A DNA stretch of 64,000 bases from Takakia lepidozioides (lineage: Eukaryota > Streptophyta > Takakiopsida > Takakiales > Takakiaceae), in NCBI GenBank assembly GCA_030704615.1, contig CM060732.1:42077053-42141052 (forward strand), in the 5' to 3' direction. Position 1 is the first letter of the stretch. Every line of letters starts with the position of its first letter. The translations under genes and the position numbers were made by a program. Positions 31,321 through 40,135 of this stretch are shown here, one piece after another. The notes under the pieces are model-generated. The model was given only the letters and a program-made list of their open reading frames with translations. It made no database searches and was not told the DNA's origin.

Positions 31321-32052
31321 TTATTTTGAAGCATCATATCGGAGATTCCCGTAATTAGAATCATCAACATAATCCAAAAGAGGCTTAAACTTGGGATCGG
31401 TGGAAACATTCTGACAAGGCTTAAGTCCTATCCTCTTTTCCCTGAGATAATTGGAAACGGTGCGAGATTTCTTCATTTCAAGCAAATATTTTTGGAGAAC
31501 CTTCTGGAGATAGCAAGAGTCCGTCTCAACGGATTCAAACGATTTTAGAATCAGACAGGATTCAGGCGGGTTCAACACACACTTAATAGTAGAATCGTCA
31601 ATGAATATAGTGTTACTCCTATTGTACAGACCACCAAATCTTTGCCAGACCGTCATCAATGGCTTCAAGAACAGACCCGGTGGGTCGTATTCTGATATAA
31701 ATTGAGGGTGGACAGAAGTAGGACCTGAGATACAATCTTCTTGAGACATAACGAATGCCGACTGAGGAAGACCCCGAAGCATAAAATCCAGGACAGGCTG
31801 CAAGTTCTTGTACATCATGCTGCTCCATATACCTAGATGGAAATGTTTGTTCAACTCTGTCCACATCTCACGATATTTTTCCCGCCTATATACAAGTCGA
31901 AATCCAACAAGAGCTGGTATCCTGTAGTTTGTCTTGGACATTCGGGGGACATTGTAGCTCTTCTGGTGCTTCAAGACTTTGCACAAAACTCCATTTAGGT
32001 AAAAAATTATCAAGCGCAATCCTTTCGCAACTGGAGAAACTAGTGCTGCAAT
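31321..32052 (-). CDS. FCP1/NIF-like phosphatase homologue 2, catalytic Asp lost
   Basis: The exon starts after an acceptor (GAATTTCTCACAG) at 32053 and runs open for 243 codons. RLIIFYLNGVLCK stands at the nucleophile motif, where both Asp positions are replaced (Tyr and Asn). HFHLGIWSSM is at motif II, FVMSQEDC at the Lys-region, and NTIFIDDSTIKCVLNPPESC at the last motif, keeping the Asp pair. The C-terminus is Lys/Arg-rich (EMKKSRTVSNYLREKRIGL). It has no stop, making it the best preserved of the three homologues. A degenerate palindrome (32123-32146) lies in the intron just upstream. The family acts on phosphorylated CTD or related substrates. This one is probably a non-catalytic binder, by inference. 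The first exon was not found. Confidence 0.6.
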   Translation of the reverse strand: MAALVSPVAKGLRLIIFYLNGVLCKVLKHQKSYNVPRMSKTNYRIPALVGFRLVYRREKYREMWTELNKHFHLGIWSSMMYKNLQPVLDFMLRGLPQSAFVMSQEDCISGPTSVHPQFISEYDPPGLFLKPLMTVWQRFGGLYNRSNTIFIDDSTIKCVLNPPESCLILKSFESVETDSCYLQKVLQKYLLEMKKSRTVSNYLREKRIGLKPCQNVSTDPKFKPLLDYVDDSNYGNLRYDASK

Positions 32053-32122
32053 CTGTGAGAAATTCATACATCCACTTAGGTGGTAATCAAGATAAACCAA
32101 GGACATGATTGACGTTGGGAGC

Positions 32123-32146
32123 AACGTCCATTGGACAGTCGCGGTT
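32123..32146. repeat. Degenerate palindrome upstream of FCP1-like gene 2
   Basis: Left arm AACGTCCATTG, spacer GA, right arm CAGTCGCGGTT. In minus-strand sense it lies 71 bp before the acceptor at 32053. Confidence 0.6.
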
Positions 32147-32228
32147 CAGGAAAATCTAGAGCAACCATCTACGTTTCAATCTGTTCCAAGGAAGCGTCAG
32201 GAAATTTTTGTTTTCTAAGATAAACCTG

Positions 32229-32960
32229 TCACTGCAAATCCCATAGCAAGAGGCATTTGACCTTTGGGTCATTATAAGGTCGACATCCTATGGGTTTTTC
32301 CACGTTGAATATATCAGCGTCTTTTCCGGATAACCGCAACTCTTCCAGGTGCGGTTTGAGTTCATCCAGAAGAAACTTGTCCTTGTATGGGTCAACGAGC
32401 GCTTTATATTTTGGAAGGAAGATACCCATCGACTTTGGGTTCAAGTAGGACTTATACATATTTTCTACAGTGTTGATAAGAAGTGTGTTTGATTTGTACG
32501 CTACATTGTCGACTACAGTGAAAAGGTCGTAGAGACGTTTAAGATATATTGGCGCTCTCGGATATTTGGGCCATTCGTCACTGAAAGTCTGTCTATGCTT
32601 CACGCAGTTTTCATTGCTGAATTCCCTAACCTTTTAAAACCTTCTTCCAAACAAAGCCAGCCCTATATCCAGGACATTTTCTAACGGTCCAGTGTTCCAA
32701 AAGTAGACCTTAAAATGCTTAAGGATCCATTTCAGGAAGTCGTCCACCCCATTTCGGACTGCAAGCTTGAATTTTCCAGCGCACACACAAGGATGGGTTG
32801 CGGGAGGGGATCTCAGGCCATCTCGGAGGTAAACCTCACCAAGGTAACCGACGTCAAGAACTAGGACGTAGTATCCTGGTCGACATCCTTTCGGTCCCTC
32901 AGAGAGGTGATACCAATCATGTGGGTTCACAGATTTGTGATAGTCGATTGGAGGGTGAAT
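32229..32960 (-). pseudogene. FCP1/NIF-like phosphatase homologue 3, one in-frame stop
   Basis: The frame is continuous from about 32960 to TGA at 32229 except for a TAA at 32634. Motifs in order: YYVLVLDVGYLGEVYLR (first Asp kept, second replaced by Gly), HFKVYFWNTG at motif II, and NTLLINTVENMYKSYLNPKS at the last motif, where the Asp pair has become Asn-Thr. The C-terminus (LRLSGKDADIFNVEKPIGC) has no match known to me. It shares gene order, strand and intron habits with homologues 1 and 2, so the three arose by duplication. Each has lost different catalytic residues. An upstream exon probably exists beyond 32980. Confidence 0.55.
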
Positions 32961-32980
32961 TATATCATCTTGTGGAATAA

Positions 32981-33407
32981 CAAAATAATTAATTTATTTT
33001 GAAAACTAGAACGTCATTTTTGTGCGGGTGAACCAAGGGATCCACTCCTCCCTTATCCTCACACCCAAAACCCTAACCACAGACTTAAGGGTGAACGAAG
33101 AACACTAGTGTACTTTGTAGATTTGTCAAGAGCAATAGAAGTTAGAACATAATGCGATGGCCCAACACTACGGCATCAATCCAAGTGGATCAATGCACCA
33201 TGTAGTATTGTGCTTTTCGGCAGTGGCTCTGGTGGAAGCCACAACAGCAAACGGTCCGCACCCTCCTCTTGGGCTTACACTCTTGCTCAAGGAATAGAGA
33301 ACATTCACTCGCCACAAAATTGTTTGCCACAAAAGAAGTGAGGGGCATTGTGACACCTTATATACCCTCCAGCCTCCAAGCTTCACACGCTCGACGAATC
33401 AGAATCC
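32981..33407. other. Stretch with no supported gene
   Basis: A short telomere-like AAACCCTAACC lies near 33070. A minus-strand frame at 33168-33386 has no domain. Probably transposon flank. Confidence 0.4.
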
Positions 33408-33975
33408 AATGTTGCGACCGCTCCAGGTCGCACGGGGAAGTCGCATGTTATTTAAAAAAAAAAACTGCTGCGACCACCCTTATGCTGGTGGTCGCAGATA
33501 TCAAAAAACAGAAAATTGCTGCGACCACCCCCCTGCTGGTGATCACACCTATTAAAAAAAAGAAAAATGTTGCGACCACCTCCATGCTTGTGGTCACAAA
33601 GATTATTTAAAAATAAATAAAAAAATTGCTGCGACCACCCCCTGCTGGTGATCGCACCTATTAAAAAAACAGAAAAATGCTGCGACCACCCCATGCTGGT
33701 GGTCGCAGATATTAAAAAATAGAAAAATGTTGCGACCACCCCCCTGATGGTGGTCGCACCTATTACAAATAAAATAAAAATTGTGCGACCATCAGTAGCG
33801 GTGGTCGCAACTGTTTAAGAAAAGAAAAAATGCGACCACCCCTGCTGGTGGTCGCATCTATTTTTAAAAAACAAAAAAAGTTGCGACAACCCCTCTGCTG
33901 ATGGTCGCAACTATTAAAAATTAAGATAAATTCTGCGACCACTACCATTTGGAGGTCGCACCAATTTAACAATAA
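33408..33975 (+). repeat. Array of about eleven GCGACC hairpin units
   Basis: Each ~53-bp unit is a small palindrome (TGCGACCACC, five to eight bases, GGTGGTCGCA) followed by an A-rich bridge such as TATTAAAAAA. Units begin near 33410, 33468, 33517, 33567, 33628, 33678, 33729, 33782, 33828, 33879 and 33933. The same palindrome occurs near 11.8 kb and 22.65 kb. Confidence 0.88.
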
Positions 33976-34118
33976 TGATTTTAAAATGACCTCAAATATT
34001 GGCGGATGGAATAATTTATAAAACAATTCATTCACTTGCCAAAGCGTCGCTTGGAATACAACGTGTCCACCTACGTGACATATTTTTCACCTAACTCATG
34101 TTTTACTGATTTTTCGGC

Positions 34119-34190
34119 AAAACTGACGTGACGTTGGTCGCGTCAGCGTCAGGTGCGACGTGACGTGACGTGATGTCACTGACGTGTGCA
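34119..34190. promoter_or_regulatory. Cluster of TGACGT motifs
   Basis: At least five TGACGT/ACGTCA cores lie within about 70 bp, interleaved with GCGACG and GCGTCA. TGACG is the core bound by plant bZIP (TGA-type) factors. Here it may only be tandem repetition at a transposon end. Confidence 0.4.
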
Positions 34191-34281
34191 ACCCTACCCC
34201 ATCCATCGGTAAATAGCGACGACATTCTAGCGACGCCGTTGCGACGGGCTTGCGAAAAAGGGTCCCTCCCCCCTCCCCAAA

Positions 34282-34323
34282 AAGGGGGCTTTAGCAACGC
34301 CGCGGCGTGGCTAAACCCCCCTA
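34282..34323. repeat. 42-bp near-perfect palindrome at an insertion boundary
   Basis: The left half, AAGGGGGCTTTAGCAACGCC, pairs with a right half containing GGCGTGGCTAAACCCCCC. About 18 of 21 positions pair. Twelve bases further on, at about 34335, the truncated RNase H region of the retrotransposon begins. Confidence 0.7.
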
Positions 34324-34334
34324 TTTGCAGTATT

Positions 34335-37135
34335 GTAAAATGCTTAACCCCAAAGATAACCGCAAGACCTTCCTTGTCTGTAATACTATAATTACGCTCA
34401 TGACGATCTAGCCTTTTGGAAGCATAGGCTACAACCTGCTCCTTCCCATCTCTCTTCTGGCATAAAATAGCAGAGATAGCCATATCTAAAGCATCAGTTT
34501 GCAAAAGAAAGGGCTCATCAAAGTTGGGAAAAATGAGCACAGGGGGCTGTGGTCAAAGCAACTTTGAGCTTTTCAAAGGCACGATGCTCATGATCACTCC
34601 ATAAGAACCTGACATCCTTACATAACAAACGTGTCAGTGGCACAACAATCTTAGCAAAATGCATGATAAAACGTCGATAGTAGGATGTCAGTCCAAGAAA
34701 GGCCCTAATATAATTTTTGTCCTTGGGAGTTGGATAATCCCAAACTGCGGCAATCTTAGAGGGATCAGGACTTATACCAGCAGCGGACAACAAATGACCA
34801 AGAAAGCGTAACTTAGATATACAGAGATCACATTTTTTTGCCTTTACCTTTAACCCAGATGCTCGTAACCTGCATATGACTCTTCGAAGATCCACCATGT
34901 GAGCCTCAAAACTAGAGAGTATACGTTAATGTCATCCACATAAACCAGGGCACACTCCCATCGAAGATTATGTAGCACTATATCATCAGGGCATTGAAAG
35001 GTTGTAGTGGCATTAGAAAGCACAAATGGCATGGTCTCAAACTGAAACATCCCATTTGCAGGTTGAGGCAGGCAGTTTTTCTTCGGCTGAGTCTGTCAAA
35101 GGCACTTGCCAGAAACCATCAGCCAAATCCTGTGAGGAAAAAATGGTGGCTCCATTCAGTTGGTCAAGGGTTTCGTTGATTCGAGGTAAATGATAGACAT
35201 CCTTTTAGTTTAAAGTATTCAAACGTCTGAAGTCAACACAGAACCGGGTGGAACCATCCTTCTTTGCAACCAAGACGATGGGACTGGCCCAAGGTGATAC
35301 CGAAGGCTTGATGACATCAGAGTCTAACATCTTTTTCACCTCTTCTTGCATGATTCTCCTCTCCGTTCCACTCTCTCGATAGGCATATTGTTTGATAGGT
35401 CTAACCTTCAGTCACAATGTCATGAGAAAGCACAGAGGTCCTGAGAGCCCTGACTGAAGACATCAAGATTTTCCTTAATGACAGAATAAAAACTGACTTT
35501 ATCAACTTCAGTCAGACCAGAGCCCATCAATCACCACAGCAGCAAAATGAGCCTCTAGTTCCTTGGTGAGAGGTGTTACCTTGGGTGCAGCAACCGATTG
35601 AGACAATAAGACTAAATGATCCACTGGATCATCAACCAACCCAAGATTTTGCAACGTTAGGCACTCTGAATTTCTGAAACATCGTTTAGGGCAATGGTTG
35701 AAAGACGAGGGCAGAAGCATGCTACAGTGGCTCACTTTTGTCCAGTCTACTCTAATCTTACTCTCATTTTTCATCTTCAAAACACAACAGCTTTGTTTGG
35801 AAACCAATTTTTGGGTGATCTCAAATTAAGTTGATAACAAAAATAAATTGCAACACCTAATTTAAAGTTTCTATGAAAAAAGATATAAATGAAAGTAGAC
35901 TAGTTTAGACTGGACAAAAATTTCGCAAAGTGAGCCACTGTAGCATGCTTCTGCCCACGAGCGATTACCTAGCCCTTGCGAATGCGAATGGGAATTCGTT
36001 CTGGATTAGCAACCATCAATCTAAGCTCCCCTCTAAAACCTCTATCTAAAACACCAGAAGCACCCAGGCAGTGTTTCTGCAACATAAGCTTCTTCCAACC
36101 CTCTATTTCTATATACCGACCTTGAGGACTAAGAAAAGTGAACCCTGTGGAGACGATCTTTTGGGAGTATGCAGGGATCTCAAAATCTATAGGGCTCCTC
36201 AACAAGGTAGTATTACTTGGTATGGCTAGCGGAGCACCAGTCTTCTTACCTGGGAGGGGAAGCTGCCACTGATGCAAACACATGGGAGCTGTCTTAGCAA
36301 AATCAAAATAGCGTTGTCCATGGTACTGTGTCCAGCAGCCTGCTGTGCTTCTGTAGCCAAGGTCTTCATTTGGGATAGGTGGGTGTTAGCACAGCCTGTT
36401 GGCAAAGTCACATAGTTCAGATGTACCTTGCACGACTTGGCACCCATGGTGTAGCCACATCACATTGCTAAGAAACATCTATAGTGGCACTGCACCCTTC
36501 ATCCAGTCAAGACCTAACAATAACTGTTCTCCTAATGTGACAATACAAGTCAGAACAATAGACTTGCTACTCACCTTCACTGGCACCGTGACCAGGCCAA
36601 TGGATTGATATGTGGTGCCATCAGCAATGCTGACTGCGATGCGGCCAGTAGTAGGGGTCAACTTCAAACCCAACAATCTAACAATTGTAAGTGGAATGGT
36701 GCAGCCTGGGTGTACTACACATGGAAAAGATAGGTGTCATATATGACACTGGGTCATGAGGGGGTGCACACGCTCTCTTCTGAGACTACGATCAGCAGCG
36801 CAATGCATCAATTTGAACTCTTGGGATAATACAGCTGTCATGACGGGCTCTTTGCGCACAGGGTTTGCCACTGGGTGACCGCCTGGCCCCTTTACAGACG
36901 GTCTCCTTCGTTTAAAGTTTTTGTCTTCTTTTCCTTTTCATAGTCTTGAATCATACCAGGAACCAAATTAGCATAGGTGCAAAATCTAGTGTAATGCTCC
37001 AGGGACCCACAATTGAAGCACGCAACCCTCTTACCTTTGACCTCATATCTCGTGCATGTGTGGGTGTGACCTCAGTGAGATTCGACTCAGTAATACGATA
37101 TGAACTCACGAACTTGTGCTTATGAAGCATGTGCA
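34335..37135 (-). mobile_element. Decayed Ty3/gypsy-type retrotransposon, gag end to RNase H
   Basis: Minus-strand order, high to low coordinates: a Gag zinc knuckle CFNCGSLEHYTRFC (36978-37020); an aspartic-protease region with TTYQSIGLVTVPV and LLGLDWMKG (about 36480-36680); reverse transcriptase with [20 protein letters not shown] (about 35230-35290), a stop after FRRLNTLN, then the YVDD box in ALVYVDDINVYS (about 34940); RT connection (FLGLTSYYRRFI); and RNase H starting LQTDALDMAISAIL and ASKRLDRHERNYSI. The frame stops abruptly at 34335, so the rest of RNase H and the integrase are missing from this side. Several stops and frame changes occur, and a MITE lies inside pol. The protease-RT-RNase H order is that of Ty3/gypsy elements. 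It cannot be active. Confidence 0.85.
35709..35956. mobile_element. MITE with ~27-bp terminal inverted repeats inside the retrotransposon
   Basis: The ends GGGCAGAAGCATGCTACAG and its complement at 35931-35956 are perfect inverted copies for about 26 bp. Weaker inverted similarity (GTCCAGTCTA) runs inward to about 60 bp. The interior is AT-rich and non-coding. ACGAG flanks both sides with slight offset, a possible but uncertain target duplication. Confidence 0.8.
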
Positions 37136-37210
37136 CGGATTCTCCCGAGATGCAGCCCGTGCCAGGTCGGAAATGAAGGTGAGATGTGTCCTTGCGTTTG
37201 TCAATTCAAA

Positions 37211-38155
37211 ATGCCTGTGACCACTAGAGCTCGTGAGTCTTGGAATTTTTTTGATGATTTGGATGAGGAAGAGCCGGCCGATGAGGCAAGGGCTGATACT
37301 CCAATTCTTCCTGAACCCATGTCCGAGACTATATCTCTAGAGGAGCCTCTAGGGGCAGACACTGCTAATCATCTGCAAGGGACTCATGCAACCACGTCAG
37401 GTACACGCCAACCTTTGATACCCAGGGTATCTGTGATGCTATGACCACACTGTCAAGTTGTCCTACGTGGTTGTACAGTTGTTTTAGACAAAAATTAGAT
37501 GAGTGGCGCCCGTTACCAAGGCAAAGGACCCTCAACGTTCTCACAAACGTCCATATCCAGAGTATGAGGTGGGTCAATACTTGAGGAATTGTCTCAACTT
37601 CTTCGAAATGAGTGTGGAATTTAATGAACTGCCTGCTACGATGGTGACCAATTCCTGTTGTTTTTGCCTAAAGGCTGAGGCTCGTGATCTATTTGAAGCC
37701 AGTATTAAGGATCAAGGTGAGCTAAGATGGGGAGTGGCCAAACAGTTGGCACTTAAATTATTCAGGTATGATACACCAATCAACTACACTATACCAGACC
37801 GGCCTTACAAAACTGGTGAGAGCATCTGGAAGTATTACACCGCCTCAATCTCCACATCAGTAAGGCTATACCCCTACCACTGAACGCAGTGCTGTTCTTT
37901 AAGACCTACTTACACTGGTTTGCCTGCTACCGAGTGAAAAGACATATATGGTTGAAATGATGGACGAGCGAATGAGGGGTTGAGAATTGCCAAACAGGGT
38001 AATGTTGGGCCTGCAATAGCTCATTCTTCTATGATGCATGGGGCTGAATGTACTAATGGGGTGTCCATTACCAAAGGTGGATCTGCAGAGTGGTCTCTTG
38101 CTTTGTTAGATGAGATAAAAATGGTCCAGCAGGAGCTGCATAGTCAGCTCTAGGC
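37211..38155 (+). pseudogene. Gag-like fragment in the opposite orientation
   Basis: A plus-strand frame starts MPVTTRARESWNFFDD, with an acidic stretch, and stops near 37440. Further on, EYEVGQYLRNCLNFFEMSVE and EARDLFEASIKDQGELRWGV (37555-37880) look like a retrotransposon Gag capsid-type region (predicted helices, W and R-rich). Several stops separate the pieces. It abuts the minus-strand Gag zinc knuckle head to head, so either a second element was inserted or part of one element was inverted. Confidence 0.45.
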
Positions 38156-39007
38156 CTTTGAACTGACAGTCCTTGGTGCACCGCCTCTGGCAAGCCCGAG
38201 CAATCTTAAGCCAAAAGGACACGCGGGACGGAATGAGCGAATGATCCTTCCTTGGCCAAAAGGTATGCACGGGATAGTTGTGACCACGGCGTTGGGAAGA
38301 CTGAAGGCCACCCTCTCAGCACGAAAATCAGTACCAGGAACGATGAGGATGTCGTTCTCAGTATTTGGAAAGCGAGAAACTGGAAGGCCCACTACATGAT
38401 CCTCCCAAGACAACTCGACATTGTGCTCAGGTTTCCAGAGAGGGGTAGTTGTTAGCCCAAACAAGAGAGCCCGCCTCAAACAAAAACTCCCAGAGCCTGG
38501 ACTGGACTCGGTCGGTGGGTGGAAAGAAAGCAGCCCAAGCTCAACGGTGACTTCACCAGCAACTGTGAATTGCGGCACCCCCAGCTCGGGCCAATCAGGA
38601 GGTCTCACCAGCAAGTAGGCGGCCCTTACTACCGAAAGAGGAAGCTTGTGGTCAATTTCTGCAGCGTAGAGGCATTGGAGAAGTTTGGATGCTCTGGCAC
38701 CTTGCAGTGCCTCAATGACTTTGCGGCGTTGCTCAGCAGCCTCCTTTTTGTTACGCGTATAGCTTCAAGGCCCTCCTTGGTAGCTGTGAGCTCGAACTCG
38801 CGAACCCAATGATCTGAGGGCGGTGTCTAAAACCAGCTCAGGCCGCTCAAATGGTTCACCCACATGGAGGATAGTCCACCTCCACAATGAGCTTGGGATC
38901 AAGAGTCACGCAACACCCAGCAAGACTGCTTCAAAGTTACCCGCTGGTGTCTCCTAATACGCGTTGAGCTCAGCTTCAGTGGGAGTGCGCGATGAAGATG
39001 CCATTGT
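38150..39007 (-). pseudogene. Probable 5' gag region of the minus-strand retrotransposon
   Basis: Starting about 95 bp inside the putative LTR, the minus strand reads MASSSRTPTEAELNAY, a stop, then ETPAGNFEAVLLG. Later a 155-codon open frame (38614-38150, RPPDWPELGVPQFTVAGEVT) has no recognised domain. Position just inside the LTR is the main reason to call it gag. Confidence 0.4.
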
Positions 39008-39084
39008 TGTGACGCTCAAGAACACAGTGAATCACGAAGACACAAGTAAGCACGACAGTAGCTAGAAGCAAACACAAACATACA

Positions 39085-39101
39085 TTGGAAGGCGCCGCCA
39101 T
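39085..39101 (-). other. Possible primer-binding site
   Basis: One base inside the LTR end, the minus strand reads TGGCGGCGCCTTCC. Starting with TGG next to the LTR fits a tRNA-primed site; the tRNA is not identified. Confidence 0.4.
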
Positions 39102-39643
39102 TGTCACACCGTCAGCCTACTTCTACTTGTCGTACCAACAGAGAATGTCCAGGTGATGATTGACAGAGTCTTGCGACCTTCTCACCAAGATTCTGGCGCC
39201 CATCAAAGATTCTCTTCTCTGGGGTGAGGCGCTTAAAGTGGGAATATAGCTACGGTAGAGCGAGCATGCATAGGATGAGGGATCTTACTCTAGAGGACTG
39301 CAGATCCTAAGGGACAATTCCCCAGACTTAATCACACACCATACATTGAGACAATTTCATCAACGCAGGTACACACAGAGATGAACACTCCAAAACCAGC
39401 ACACCAGGGCTCAAGTCCCCCTTGATTAAATAGTCTTTTCATCCTTCATCTGCCTGGCCAGATGGCTGTCACTCATTGGCTCCTCATATTGTTATCCAGA
39501 TGTCGTAACAGATAGGCCGCCAACAAGGCTGTTGTTTAATATACTACTACCGGTTAATATAAGACAAGTTTACAGGCTCATCACTGACACATCCGTTGTA
39601 ACCGTCACCTAACAGTCACCTTCATCCCCGCAGAGTCATAACA
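39102..39643 (-). repeat. Putative 5' LTR of the retrotransposon
   Basis: In minus-strand sense it begins TGTTATGACTCTG (39643) and ends GGTGTGACA (39102), with TG..CA ends and a length of 542 bp. It is followed by a primer-binding-like TGG. No second LTR was found in the window, so the call rests on its ends, position and the gag-like frame after it. Confidence 0.5.
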
Positions 39644-40135
39644 TTCATTGATGGGGAATAAAGACTAGAGAGGAATCCGGTCCTTCACATCCCCTTTAAC
39701 AAAAAAAAAAGAAAAAAAAAAGGGTCTAAGCCACCAAGATGATGAACATTTCTGGCACTTACATTGGTAGTACAGTTTAGATTTGTGACTTTGCAAGATT
39801 GCCTTCAGAATGGAACAGGAGCAACTTAAATGACTCAGATGCTCAAGGAATTGAGCATAAATCCATCTCAGTATAGCTCGAGCGACACTACTGTCACAGC
39901 ATCCATCTAAAAATGGTCTGGACTGGAATCATTCATGTGTGACATGGCTCCACAAATAGCTCCCTTCTTCACTTGTGTACACTTCCACTGGAAGTCAGAT
40001 AAGTCAACACAACGCAAATGCTTGACCTGGCACAGGGGCTTAAGGCTAGCATCAAATCTTGTGGATAATACAGCCCCCGTACGATCAGATGAACTTGTGA
40101 TGTCACTAAAAGGAACAAAACATTTGGCAAAACCG

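Noticed and set aside
1-33000. Endogenised giant virus
   Set aside because: A ParB/methyltransferase and unusual genes raise the idea, but the genes carry spliceosomal introns and sit with transposon proteins, and no capsid, packaging ATPase or polymerase genes were seen.
33408-33975. CRISPR array
   Set aside because: Regular palindromic repeats, but the spacers are similar A-rich bridges rather than unique sequences, and the setting is a plant transposon.
39968-39985. ACTTCCACTGGAAGT near 39.97 kb as another palindrome copy
   Set aside because: It is symmetric but shares only the central CCACTGG with the element palindrome. Arms and spacing differ.
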